NCBI GenBank assembly: GCA_001460835.1
Contig: CYKH01001125.1
Span: 37,611 to 69,871, forward strand
Length of the DNA stretch: 32,261 nucleotides
Direction: 5' to 3'
Origin: Bodo saltans
Taxonomy: Eukaryota; Euglenozoa; Kinetoplastea; Eubodonida; Bodonidae
Shown here: piece by piece, positions 9,283 through 20,665 of the stretch
Numbering within the stretch: the stretch's first letter is position 1
How the letters are laid out: each line of letters begins with the position of its first letter
Position numbers and translations under genes: made by a program
The notes under the pieces: generated by a model
Seen by the model: the letters and a program-made list of their open reading frames with translations, nothing else
Told to the model about the DNA's origin: nothing
Database searches by the model: none

Positions 9283-10842
<1,560 letters not shown>

Positions 10843-10983
10843 GGATGGCTTTGTGCCGTGCTGTTTGAAGTTGTTGTGCGTTACCTGCGTCACATGCGTT
10901 TTGAAAGTTCGATCATATTTGGAACGTAAATATGCAACCGATTTGTTTTTTTGAGATATTTATGATTCACCTTTGCTGAAGAA

Positions 10984-11024
10984 TTTTGTTTCCTTTTTTT
11001 CCTTTCGCTAATACCACAAATGAG
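10984..11024 (+). promoter_or_regulatory. Probable spliced-leader acceptor for DEAD-box gene
   Basis: A strong T/C tract (10984-11007) is followed by the first AG at 11023-11024. The ATG at 11037 is then only about 12 nt into the message, an unusually short leader. Confidence 0.5.
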
Positions 11025-11036
11025 TGATTAATTGTG

Positions 11037-12650
11037 ATGACAAGCACACAAAAAGCGGAGCTTGCAGCCCCGTCGTCATCGACGGAGAACGTAGCGACGA
11101 CGATGACCTTTGGTCAATTAGGACTGCAGCCTTGGGTAGTAAAGCAATGCGCAGCCTTAGCACTGGACAAGCCCACCGAGGTCCAGCGGTTGTGCATTCC
11201 TGCAGTGCTCGCCGGGAAACATGTTGTCGGTGGCGCAGTCACCGGCTCCGGAAAGACCGCGGCCTTTGCGCTGCCGATGCTTCAGATTCTGTCCGAGGAG
11301 ATGTATGGCGTGTTTGCCCTCGTCATGACGCCCTCTCGAGAGTTGGCGTATCAAATTGTTGATCAGTTTGTCGCGTTCGGTGCTCCCATTGCTGCCAGGA
11401 CGGCGGTGATCATTGGTGGTGTTCCACACGACACACAGCTGGACGCCATCAAAGCGCGCCCTCATTGCATCGTGGCAACGCCTGGTCGCTTAAAGTTCCA
11501 CATGGAGAAGTTTCCAGAGGTGCTAGCTGCCATGCAGAACATACGGTTCCTTGTACTGGATGAGGCGGATCGACTCACAGAGGGCGATATCGCTGCGGAT
11601 ACGACGAGCGTGATTGAGTCCTTAGGCACTCCTAAGCCCTTCCGCCGTACGCTGCTGTTCTCTGCTACCCTTGACAGTCGCCTTACTACCGTGGGAGAGG
11701 GGAGCCTCCTTGCCTCGTTGGGCGTTTCTAGCGCAGACCATCTTGCGGTGCATTGTGCTGGCGTTGAGATCCGCTCCGAAGACAGCGGCGTGCGGCACAC
11801 CTTTAAGATTGCCCCGAATCTCGAGCAGCGATATCTCTTCATCCCAGTGATGGTCAAACTTCAATACCTTGTTGCCCTTCTTAAATCGAGAGGAGCCAAG
11901 CAGTCTACCATCGTGTTCACCAACTCTTGCATTCGTACAGAGACGGTGCGTCTGGTGCTGCAGTTACTAGGTTTCCCGGTAGCTAGTCTCAACAGTATGC
12001 TACCTCAGAAACATCGTCTCAACAATCTCGCCATGTTCAAGCTGGGTATTGCACGTGTGCTGGTGGCAACAGATATTGCGGCTCGTGGTTTAGATATTCC
12101 TGATGTTGACATGGTCGTACACTACGACGTCCCTAAGTTGCCCGCCATTTATGTTCACCGCGTTGGGCGCACTGCTCGTGCTGGGAGGGCTGGCCTTAGT
12201 GTTGCACTTGTCACCGAACACGATGTGAACCTTATTCATGGAGAGGAGCGCAAGACGCGAACCCGCATGGACCTTTATAAGAACGACCAAGTGACAGATG
12301 ATACTGTGGTGGATCTCCTCGATGAAGTCAGCGCCGCCAAGGTGCAAGCACAGGTCCAAGTGAGCGAGCAATTCGGGGATCGCGCTCAAACGCTTAAGAC
12401 GATTGCATCGGACAGGAAAACAGAAACGAACAGGCTCATCAGGAATAAAGGAGAAAGCGACGCAACCGTAGCCGCACGAAAGCAGCAACGTCTAGAGGAA
12501 AAATCGAACGCTTCAACGCGTCGCAGCACAACACCCACCCCATCGGACACTCACGTCGTGACAGCATCTTCAGTACGTCAACCAAAATCAACATCAGTAG
12601 CGGCGCCAGTAGCGGCGAGAAAAGCTAAGCGTGCTCGCAGTGCGGAATAA
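11037..12650 (+). CDS. DEAD-box RNA helicase, DDX49/Dbp8 type
   Basis: ATP-dependent RNA helicase. The DDX49/Dbp8 group acts in the nucleolus on 40S subunit pre-rRNA processing. The 537-residue product has all the core motifs: Q motif (TFGQLGLQPWVVKQC, about 24-50), motif I AVTGSGKT (67-74), Ia TPSRELAYQI, Ib TPGR, II DEAD (175-178), III SAT, IV IVFTNSC, V ATDIAARGLDIP, VI HRVGRTARAGR. The start of the Q motif, the YG(I/V)F.LV.TP(S/T)RELAYQI segment and the IVFTNSC segment fit DDX49/Dbp8 better than other DEAD groups. The ~100-residue tail is basic and Ser/Thr-rich, ending in a nuclear-signal-like AARKAKRARSAE. The frame opens at GTG 11034, but the adjacent ATG 11037 is taken as the start. 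Confidence 0.92.
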   Translation: MTSTQKAELAAPSSSTENVATTMTFGQLGLQPWVVKQCAALALDKPTEVQRLCIPAVLAGKHVVGGAVTGSGKTAAFALPMLQILSEEMYGVFALVMTPSRELAYQIVDQFVAFGAPIAARTAVIIGGVPHDTQLDAIKARPHCIVATPGRLKFHMEKFPEVLAAMQNIRFLVLDEADRLTEGDIAADTTSVIESLGTPKPFRRTLLFSATLDSRLTTVGEGSLLASLGVSSADHLAVHCAGVEIRSEDSGVRHTFKIAPNLEQRYLFIPVMVKLQYLVALLKSRGAKQSTIVFTNSCIRTETVRLVLQLLGFPVASLNSMLPQKHRLNNLAMFKLGIARVLVATDIAARGLDIPDVDMVVHYDVPKLPAIYVHRVGRTARAGRAGLSVALVTEHDVNLIHGEERKTRTRMDLYKNDQVTDDTVVDLLDEVSAAKVQAQVQVSEQFGDRAQTLKTIASDRKTETNRLIRNKGESDATVAARKQQRLEEKSNASTRRSTTPTPSDTHVVTASSVRQPKSTSVAAPVAARKAKRARSAE

Positions 12651-12942
12651 GTCATTGCCCCACAGCTCCTCACAAAAAGGAGCGCCTGAGCACACAACAC
12701 AACGAGGCTTTTATTCAAAGATACCTCATTCTAACACAACACCGAGTAACAACAAAACAGTTCTATGACTATCCATCATTATTGCGAATTTCGTCATCAC
12801 ATTAAACTAGTGAACTAGCGTATTCCACACGTCTTGCATCCATTCCAACCCGTTTCTTTTCTTTTCTCTCATCACTTTTACCTCACAGTCCACAACATTC
12901 TCATTGCAGCACGCAAAAAAATCCCCTCCTATATCACTGCTG

Positions 12943-15900
12943 ATGAGCCGCTCTCCCCGCCATCACTACGACACGACGGAGCACGAACCGATGAGTGAGT
13001 ACACCAGAGAATACGTTGAGAAGTCTGTTCCTCGCCCTCGAACACCATCCCCCGAACGAGTGCTGGGCCCTGCGCACGTTGATCGCCATCACTACGACAC
13101 GACGGAGCACGACGCGTACCGCCCGATCGCTCCTGAAGACTACCCCCATCACCAACCGTATCAACCACCGGCGCTGCAAGTCCACCACGTCAACCCAGCA
13201 CATTTCACCACGAGTCACAAAGCTGACTATCACGCCTACGATATCAGCGAGCTTCCAAAGAGAACCACGCCTCTCCGTTCCCAACGTGATGTTCATCATG
13301 TGAACCTTGCCCACTTCACGACATCAAACCAGGCAGACTATGTCAAGGTGGAGCCCGCCGACTTGCCACACCGCGAGGCACCTTCCCAGCCGCTGTACGA
13401 AGTCCGCCGCGTGAACCCAGCGCACTTCACGACCAGTAACAAAGCAGACTACCACGCGTACGATCCTGCAGATTTGCCTCGCCGCGAATCCCCTGCAAGA
13501 CAAGCGCCTGAAGTGCACCATGTAAGCAAGGACCACTACACCACATCGCACCACGCTGATTATCAGCCGATCGACCCAGCCGACCTCCCAAAGCGTTCGT
13601 CACCTCAGCGTGCGCCACCCAGCGTTCATCATGTGAACCCTCAACACTTCACCACATCCAACCAATCCGACTACCATGCGTACAGCGCTGACGATCTACC
13701 AAAGCGCGTGTCACCGCAACGCGCTGCACCAGCCATTCAACATGTCAGCGCCGACCACTTCACGACGTCGAACCAGGCCGACTACNNNNNNNNNNNNNNN
13801 NNNNNNNNNNNNNNNNNNNNNNNNNNNNNNNNNNNNNNNNNNNNNNNNNNNNNNNNNNNNNNNNNNNNNNNNNNNNNNNNNNNNNNNNNNNNNNNNNNNN
13901 NNNNNNNNNNNNNNNNNNNNNNNNNNNNNNNNNNNNNNNNNNNNNNNNNNNNNNNNNNNNNNNNNNNNNNNNNNNNNNNNNNNNNNNNNNNNNNNNNNNN
14001 NNNNNNNNNNNNNNNNNNNNNNNNNNNNNNNNNNNNNNNNNNNNNNNNNNNNNNNNNNNNNNNNNNNNNNNNNNNNNNNNNNNNNCCTGCCGCACCGCGA
14101 TGCGCCTGCCCGCGCATCGGTTGAGGTGCGCCACGTCAACCCGGAGCACTTCACCACCAGCAAGCAGGCGGATTACAAGCCGATCGACCCGGAGGCGTAC
14201 CGTCGCCGCGAGACGCCGCAGCGCGTCGAGACCGGAGTGCGCCATGTCAGCGCCGACCACTTCACGACGTCGAACCAGGCCGACTACCAGCCGATCGACG
14301 CGAGCGATCTGCCGCACCGCGAGGCACCCACGCGTGCTGCTGCCGAGGTGCGCCACGTGAACCCCGAGCACTTCACTTCGAGCAAGCAGGCGGACTACCA
14401 CGCGTACTCCGCGGATGCGTACAGCCACCCACGCGCGGCTCCAGCGTCCCGCGACGTGTCGCCACGCCATGTGAACCCGGAGCACTTCACGACGTCGAAC
14501 AAGGCTGACTACCAGCCGATCGACGCCGCGGACCTGCCGCACCGCGATGCGCCTGCCCGCGCATCGGTTGAGGTGCGCCACGTCAACCCGGAGCACTTCA
14601 CCACCAGCAAGCAGGCGGATTTTAAGGCGCCTGGTAACGGTGCGTACAGACGGGATGTTTCGCAAGAGCGCGGTGTTGTTCGTGTGAGCCATGCGAGTGC
14701 TGAGCACTTTAGATCGACCTCGCAGGCAGATTTTAAGGCTGTGGCGATTCCCCGGATTGTCTTACCCACGAAACGTGTGGTTGCTGAGGTTTGTCATGTG
14801 AGCCCCGAGCACTTCACGACGTCGGCTCGGTCTTCCTATCCTGCGCATAAGATTACGCTCCAAGCGAGTAGTACACCTCGAGCGGGGCCTGTTATTGTGC
14901 GTCATGTGAGTCCTGACCACTTCACGACGTCCAATAAGTCTGACTTTTACGCTCGCGCAGTGGAACCGAAAGTGTTGCACAGTACAAAGCCCATTGCAGT
15001 GGTTCGCCACGTTGATCCTTCACATTTCCGAACGTCAAAACAAGTGGATTACAAAGCGGTTGATGTTGCTACCTATCGTGCAAACCTACCTGTTTCCGTG
15101 CCGAGGCAACGAGTGGAAGTGCGACACGTAAGTGCCGACCACTACACGACGTCAAAACAATCTGCTGAGGAGACGATTAGGAATCAACCAAAACCCTTTG
15201 AGGGGCTGAGAAAGGTTCGACCCGGGGAGTTGGTTGCGACTCCTCGTCAACAACCTGCAGCGACTCCTCGTGCGACAGCCCGTGGCACTTACGAGACGAC
15301 GTCGGGATCTGCATACGTTGCAATGAGCGGTGACCATCCGTCGCGGTTGCAGCGGAAGGGATCGTATCATCGAGGCGCCGAGGGCCGTGACTTCCACACG
15401 GAGTACCACGACCAGTTCGTAGACCGCTCACCTGATCGGAAACCAGCGCGCCGTTCACCGCAGCGCGTTGGCTCAGCACAGGACGCCTCTTCCCGCGTTC
15501 ACCATGTTTCTGCTTCTCACTTTGAAACCACAGCGTCGAAGGCATTTACGCGTCCCCCCACAAGTGAGTACATTGCGGCGCTCACCCCCGCTCGTCATCA
15601 TCCCCACCCTGGTGTAGGCCACTCCGCTGGTGGAGAGCAACCAGGAGCTGCTTTTTGCTGCCTTGCATCTGCGAGAGTCAACCAGCCACCAGTCTCACTC
15701 TGCCGCAGCCGCACATTCTGTCGGTCCTACAACTAGTCACGCTCGTCCCACCACCGCTCATGTAACTTCCCATCGTCACACGACTGTTCGTGCTGATCAT
15801 CACGGAAGCAAACCTGAATCATCTGTCGGCCATCACAATGCAACCAATGCTGCAGCGGCGACTTTCAATCGCCAGCACCATTATGAGCACCGCACTCAGA

Positions 15901-16100
15901 CGCTGAGCAGCAGCAGCAAGCGTGACTACGCAGCACCCCCTCGCGAAGCGTACGCGGCAGCATTTACACCACGCAGCGTTGTGCCGCCTCCTAGAACAAC
16001 AGTGACGACAAGCACTGTGACCAAGACAACAGTGATGGAAATATCGGAAAGGTTCGTGTCTACTAGCCGCAGTGCCTACCGGGCACCAAGCGTGATGTAG
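12943..16100 (+). CDS. Protein of 37-residue HFTTSxxADY repeats (gap and frame slip)
   Basis: A long, basic, disordered-looking protein made of 37-residue units. The consensus is roughly VxHVNPxHFTTSNxADYxxxDxxDLPxRxxPxRxxxx. Six units precede an assembly gap (13786-14085) and about ten, increasingly divergent, follow it; two HHYDTTEH segments come before the first unit. The TTSxxxDY...P spacing recalls the Mn modules of SAXO/MAP6-related microtubule-stabilising proteins of axonemes and the trypanosome cytoskeleton; this is inference. The frame slips between 15618 and 15736. Upstream the protein reads in one frame (stop at 15734); downstream a different frame to 16100 carries the same style of sequence (SSSKRDYAAPP, VSTSRSAYRAP). 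A sequencing indel is likely. The first ATG after the acceptor AG at 12887-12888 is 12943; the longer frame opens at TTG. Exact length cannot be known. Confidence 0.8.
13180..15171 (+). repeat. 111-bp (37-codon) tandem coding repeat array
   Basis: Units start at 13180, 13291, 13402, 13513, 13624 and 13735 with an exact 111-bp period, then after the gap at 14126, 14237 and 14348. Later units vary from about 35 to 39 codons. Some units are nearly identical at DNA level: 14086-14174 matches 14533-14621 (89 bp), and 13741-13785 matches 14243-14287 (45 bp). Confidence 0.93.
13786..14085. other. Assembly gap of 300 N
   Basis: Exactly 300 N residues inside the repeat array. The reading frame before and after differs, so 300 is probably a placeholder and not a measured length. 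Confidence 0.98.
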
Positions 16101-16439
16101 AGTCTCACCACAACAACAAGTCTTTGTCTTCGTGTTGTGTTTGTGTAGCACGCATGTGAACCACAGCAATTCCAACTGTTTGTACCACCACGCCCACCTC
16201 TGCCTAACCAATCATTATTTGCGTAGGCGTTGTGTTAGATCTCTCTCTACTCCTCCCACCTGTACTTCTTCAATCCCCAAAGGTAACTTCCCAAAGGTAG
16301 TTTATTCGGCTGTAAGAGAGGAGTTCTTCGTCTGTGAGCGACGCGCTTTCCCTCTGTACACATGTTGGCTTCCCTCATCTTCCTCCAATGCAATGTTCAA
16401 AATAGAGAAAACACACCTCGAAAAGAGAAGAAAGCAAAA
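16101..16439 (+). other. Intergenic region, repeat protein to acylpeptidase
   Basis: About 340 bp with no separate gene seen. The pyrimidine-rich stretch at 16370-16386 followed by AG at 16404-16405 is the likely splice acceptor. It lies downstream of the in-frame ATG at 16362 and supports the later start at 16440. Confidence 0.45.
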
Positions 16440-18617
16440 ATGGAAACAGACTTGCAGCAAGCAACATCGTTATATCGTAAGGTGGCCAGCATTCCTACAA
16501 TCAAAAGCGGCACCATCAGCAAAGATGAGAATGACGCATCATGCGTGCACATCACATGGGCAGCAGATACGCTTGACTTTGAGAACAACGGAAAGATCTC
16601 CACAGAACGATCCGCGACTGTGGTGCTTCCGAACACAGGAGGACAACATGTCCTTGGCGATGCTCGCGTATTAAAGAGGGTGGCCGCTCCTTCTGTGGTC
16701 GATGCCAAAGGTGCCGGTTACGCCTCACCTAGCGGCAAGCGTCGGTTCTATGTGAGTCCTAATGGTTCGGCGGAGGACTTGGCACTGATTGTGATTGACC
16801 TCACTGGCGTTACAAAACGCATTCCTATCGACAAGAAGCACGGCGCGTTGTTCCCCTCCCCATTCTTTCAGAATGTTACTTGGTCTCAAGATGAGAGCAA
16901 GGTGTTGTACGTTGCTGAGCGCATCGTGGCACCGGCCGCAAAGGTATGGGCAGCTGCAAAGCCCCCAGCTCCATCATCTACACCCGCACCATCCGCGCTA
17001 CCTCTCTCTGCATTTGAGACGAAGCAAAGTTTCGGTGAGGCCCATCGTGATTTCTATCACCTGTCCATTTTTGTGGCGGACTTCACGTCGGGTAAGATTC
17101 GTGAGATTGTGCCTGAGACGTTTTCTTCCAACTCATGGTTGTCGAACCCGTTGTTTGTGAACAACGATGAGGCGGTGTGGTTCGTGGTTGCCCCTTACTT
17201 CCCTGAGAAGCTAGGACTTGCCCATTGCGCCACGAGACCAAATCAGCTTTACGAAACAGTTTTGTTGAAGGACAATGACGATGCGGCGCCCCCAGCACCT
17301 GTTCCTATCAGTCACCCTCCAACGGTGGAGTGCTTCCGCAACTTGCGAGTTCGCGGCAACCTTGTTGTGAGTGTGGTGCCTGCTACCGGTTGCAGGGCCC
17401 ACAGCTGCACATATTCCCTCTGGACCATTGATAGCCGTGTGAAGACGTTCAGCTGTGTGGTGCCCCTTGTGGATGAACCTGTCGACGACTTTCACGGCCT
17501 GTACAGTTGCACAGGGAGCGACGTGTTTTGGATTTCCGATCGGCGCATTCTGTTTCAAACCCCCCGCCGCAGCTCATGCGTTGTCTACGACATCGATCTC
17601 ACCACTGGGAGCCTGCAATCTATCTCCCTTCCCTCGGTGCCAATATCGAATGACGCTGATGTCGGCAATTTCAATGTTCTTGATGTTCGCGACGACTTTG
17701 TGTTGTTGGCCCACTCCACCACATTAGCGGCGCCTATTCTCATCTTGTACCACGTCACCAGCCGCAGTTCCCAAGTGATCGACGACAGCGGCCGTGCGAA
17801 GCAACGGGAATTGTTCCCTGAGGTGCGCCATCGCACAAGCATCCTCCGCCTTGGTGCAGCGCATCACGACACGGAGGTGATCCTCCACCAGCATGTTGAG
17901 GGGGCGCAGGGGTGCAATGCTATTCTCGGGACGGTATTCTTTGTGCACGGTGGTCCTCATGCATCCGACTCGAACTCCTTCTTACTCAATTTCCAGTTCC
18001 TCTTATGGGCAGGGTACAACATTATCTCGGTCAACTACGGCGGGTCTGTTGGCTTTGGCCAACGTCGCATTGATGAAATTTTAGGCAACATCGGCACCAA
18101 CGACGTGGCCGATTGCATCGCTGCATTGGATGCGGTCGCACCGCAAGGCCCAGTCATCGTCAGCGGTGGCAGCCACGGAGGGTTTCTCGCGGCACATCTA
18201 TCAGGGCGGTACCCAGACAGGTTCAAGGTCTCCATCATGCGCAACCCCGTCATCAACAACGCGTCGAATTATTGGGAAACGGATATCAATGATTGGTGCT
18301 TGGCGGAATGCGGCGTGACGACAGCAGACGTGCAGAAGTTTTATGACTGTAGTCCCATCCAGTACGCAGGCAGGGTGAAGGCCGCGACGTTGATCGGCAT
18401 CGGTCTCGACGACATGAGGGTGCCACCGCCGCAAGGACGATCATGGTTCTACGGGATCCGTAAGGGTCAGGTGGACGTACCCGAGGCGTCCAGGGCCCCA
18501 GTGAGGCTGTTGGAGTACCCTGGCACGGGGCACGCAATGGACAGTCCTCAGGCCTCCATCGATTTCCAAGTACACGCACTGCTGTTCATGAAGGCACACA
18601 TTGGTGAACGTGTGTGA
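16440..18617 (+). CDS. APEH: Acylaminoacyl-peptidase (S9C serine peptidase)
   Basis: Cytosolic serine exopeptidase that removes N-acylated residues from short peptides. The N-terminal half is a divergent beta-propeller. The C-terminal alpha/beta hydrolase carries the nucleophile in GGSHGG (S578), the acid in LDDMRVP (D658) and the histidine in GTGHAM (H698), numbered from ATG 16440. The stretch MRNPVINNASNYWETDINDW closely follows the human APEH pattern (RNPVIN.AS...TDI.DWC). Length from this start is 725 residues; human APEH has 732, and its N-terminus also aligns here (ATSLYRKV against AAALYRGL). An upstream in-frame ATG at 16362 would add 26 residues, but a probable splice acceptor AG (16404-16405) lies between the two. 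An Ala/Pro-rich loop (about residues 175-195) is the main insertion. Confidence 0.92.
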   Translation: METDLQQATSLYRKVASIPTIKSGTISKDENDASCVHITWAADTLDFENNGKISTERSATVVLPNTGGQHVLGDARVLKRVAAPSVVDAKGAGYASPSGKRRFYVSPNGSAEDLALIVIDLTGVTKRIPIDKKHGALFPSPFFQNVTWSQDESKVLYVAERIVAPAAKVWAAAKPPAPSSTPAPSALPLSAFETKQSFGEAHRDFYHLSIFVADFTSGKIREIVPETFSSNSWLSNPLFVNNDEAVWFVVAPYFPEKLGLAHCATRPNQLYETVLLKDNDDAAPPAPVPISHPPTVECFRNLRVRGNLVVSVVPATGCRAHSCTYSLWTIDSRVKTFSCVVPLVDEPVDDFHGLYSCTGSDVFWISDRRILFQTPRRSSCVVYDIDLTTGSLQSISLPSVPISNDADVGNFNVLDVRDDFVLLAHSTTLAAPILILYHVTSRSSQVIDDSGRAKQRELFPEVRHRTSILRLGAAHHDTEVILHQHVEGAQGCNAILGTVFFVHGGPHASDSNSFLLNFQFLLWAGYNIISVNYGGSVGFGQRRIDEILGNIGTNDVADCIAALDAVAPQGPVIVSGGSHGGFLAAHLSGRYPDRFKVSIMRNPVINNASNYWETDINDWCLAECGVTTADVQKFYDCSPIQYAGRVKAATLIGIGLDDMRVPPPQGRSWFYGIRKGQVDVPEASRAPVRLLEYPGTGHAMDSPQASIDFQVHALLFMKAHIGERV

Positions 18618-18868
18618 TCCCACACAAAATAAAAACACGCAGGGAGAGAGATGATTCCGCATCGCTTATTTTTATCTCTTTAGCCAGCATCAGGGAGTAT
18701 TTACACAACATACCTTGCAATGAACCTTCATTCTTCAATAACATAATTTGCCTGCACACCACTCCTTATTAGCTCGTTTGCTCTCGTTTGTTTCAATATG
18801 TTTCCCGGAAAAGGGTAGCAGAGGCACACCAATTATTACAACGATTCCGCGCCGCCCCTCCCACAAAA

Positions 18869-20665
18869 ATGATGGAGGAGATAGATATTGGAGACGGGAC
18901 GTACGTGGGAGAATTGGACGAGGAGGGCAAGATGCATGGCCGCGGGAAAGCAACATGGGACACCGGTGAGACCTACGAGGGTGAGTGGGAGTACGACAAC
19001 ATGCATGGTCGAGGGACTTACAAATGGGCGGACGGTGATAGTTACATCGGTGAATACGTCGATGGGCTCCAACATGGCCAAGGCGAACATCGAGAAGGGA
19101 ATTCTTTGTATCGAGGGGAGTGGCAGCGAGATGAGCGCCACGGCCGAGGTATTCTTGAAAACGAAGACGGCACTGTCTATGAGGGGACGTGGTACCACAA
19201 CGAACGCCATGGGCAGGGAAGACAGTCAGATCCAAACGGTGAAGTCTACGAGGGTGAGTTCGTCCACGGCGTGAGACAAGGCCGCGGCGTCTTGACGAAT
19301 TCTAGCGGCGATAAGTACGACGGTGAGTTTGTGCATGGTCAACCGAATGGAGAGGGCGAGTACCGCTGGCCGGACGGAACGTCATACAAGGGTCAGTTCT
19401 TGAACGGCATGAAGCACGGCCAAGGATGCGAGCGACTCCCAGACGGGAGCTGGGTGGCTGGCACCTGGAACTACGGGGACCACGACGGCAAGCAAGCGGT
19501 GCACTACATCAACAAGAAGGAGTTAGAGGACGCCGCGGAAGAGAATATTGCAAAGCTCTCCCTAGAAACACTCATCAGGCAGCCCAGCGGTACACTGTCG
19601 TCCCTTAGCGCATCGCCCACTAGCACGATAGACGGGTCGCCCTCCCAACCGTCCACACTAAATGCTGCCACTGGTGGTGCCGCAAAAGTGCAGACTGTTA
19701 TCGCATCGCCCCATGGCAAGAACACGCCCCCGGCATCCACGACCCATCGTGAGCCTCAGCAGCAAAGCCACACTGCCACAGTCAGCTCACCCCAGGCCGC
19801 AGCGCCACCACCACCACCACCCGCACCGGTCGTCAAGGCGATCTCAGAGCAGGACCTTGAGGGCTGGACGGCGCATAAGATGCTTGGCAAGGGAAGCTTT
19901 GGTGCCGTCTACGAAGTAGCACTGCCGTGTGGCCGCATTGTATGCGTGAAGGTGATTGAGCTCGGCTCCATCTCCGATGGCACCGAATTAGAAAAGCTTC
20001 GAGGGGAGATTGCCCTCATGAAGAGGCTGCACCACACCAACATCGTGCAGTATTTTGGATGCCTGGAGGACAAGGCCAAGAAGACCATCAATATCTTCAT
20101 GGAGCTCGTCTCCGGTGGAACGTTGAACACATTTGTCAAGAAGTTCAAGACGATCCCAGTCCCCACGATCCGTAACTGGACGCACCAAATGGTCTTAGGC
20201 GTGAAGTATCTGCACGACTGCGGTATTGTGCACAGAGACATCAAAGGCGACAATGTCCTTGTGTCGATGGACGGCGTGTTGAAGTTAGCAGACTTTGGGT
20301 GCAGCAAGTCTATCGATGACGTGTGCAGTAAAACCCACGGATGCCAGACGATGGTAGGAACCCCCTATTGGATGGCCCCTGAGGTGATCAAGTGCGATGC
20401 CGGGGGTTATGGCATGAAGAGCGACATCTGGTCCATTGGCTGCACGGTGGTGGAAATGGTGACGGGGAAGCCACCGTGGCCAGAGTGTAACAGCATGTGG
20501 GCGGCCGTCTACAAGATCGCCAACTCCACTGGCCTCCCCACCGAAATTCCCAAAGACTTGGACCCTCAGCTGATGAGCTTTTTAGAGGTGTGCTTTGAGC
20601 GTGATCCATCACGCCGACCATCGGCGGCGGAGCTCCTGCAGCACCCCTTCATGGCCGTCGCTTAA
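18869..20665 (+). CDS. MORN-repeat / STE11-like protein kinase fusion
   Basis: The 598-residue product has about eight MORN repeats (about 11-203; e.g. TYEGEWEYDNMHGRGTYKW, VYEGTWYHNERHGQG, SYKGQFLNGMKHGQG). A Ser/Thr/Pro-rich linker with a seven-proline run follows, then a complete kinase domain (about 333-596). Catalytic features are present: glycine loop GKGSFGAVYE, K361, HRD 455-457 in IVHRDIKGDN, DFG from D475, and GTPYWMAPEV. The IKGDN and GTPYWMAPE forms and the ELVSGGTL hinge place it in the STE/MEKK (STE11) group. MORN repeats bind lipids or cytoskeletal scaffolds, so the repeats probably localise the kinase; the substrate is unknown. The frame extends back to a TTG at 18788, but the first ATG after the T/C tract (18772-18794) and first AG (18812-18813) is 18869. 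A second STE11-like kinase follows directly. Confidence 0.92.
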   Translation: MMEEIDIGDGTYVGELDEEGKMHGRGKATWDTGETYEGEWEYDNMHGRGTYKWADGDSYIGEYVDGLQHGQGEHREGNSLYRGEWQRDERHGRGILENEDGTVYEGTWYHNERHGQGRQSDPNGEVYEGEFVHGVRQGRGVLTNSSGDKYDGEFVHGQPNGEGEYRWPDGTSYKGQFLNGMKHGQGCERLPDGSWVAGTWNYGDHDGKQAVHYINKKELEDAAEENIAKLSLETLIRQPSGTLSSLSASPTSTIDGSPSQPSTLNAATGGAAKVQTVIASPHGKNTPPASTTHREPQQQSHTATVSSPQAAAPPPPPPAPVVKAISEQDLEGWTAHKMLGKGSFGAVYEVALPCGRIVCVKVIELGSISDGTELEKLRGEIALMKRLHHTNIVQYFGCLEDKAKKTINIFMELVSGGTLNTFVKKFKTIPVPTIRNWTHQMVLGVKYLHDCGIVHRDIKGDNVLVSMDGVLKLADFGCSKSIDDVCSKTHGCQTMVGTPYWMAPEVIKCDAGGYGMKSDIWSIGCTVVEMVTGKPPWPECNSMWAAVYKIANSTGLPTEIPKDLDPQLMSFLEVCFERDPSRRPSAAELLQHPFMAVA

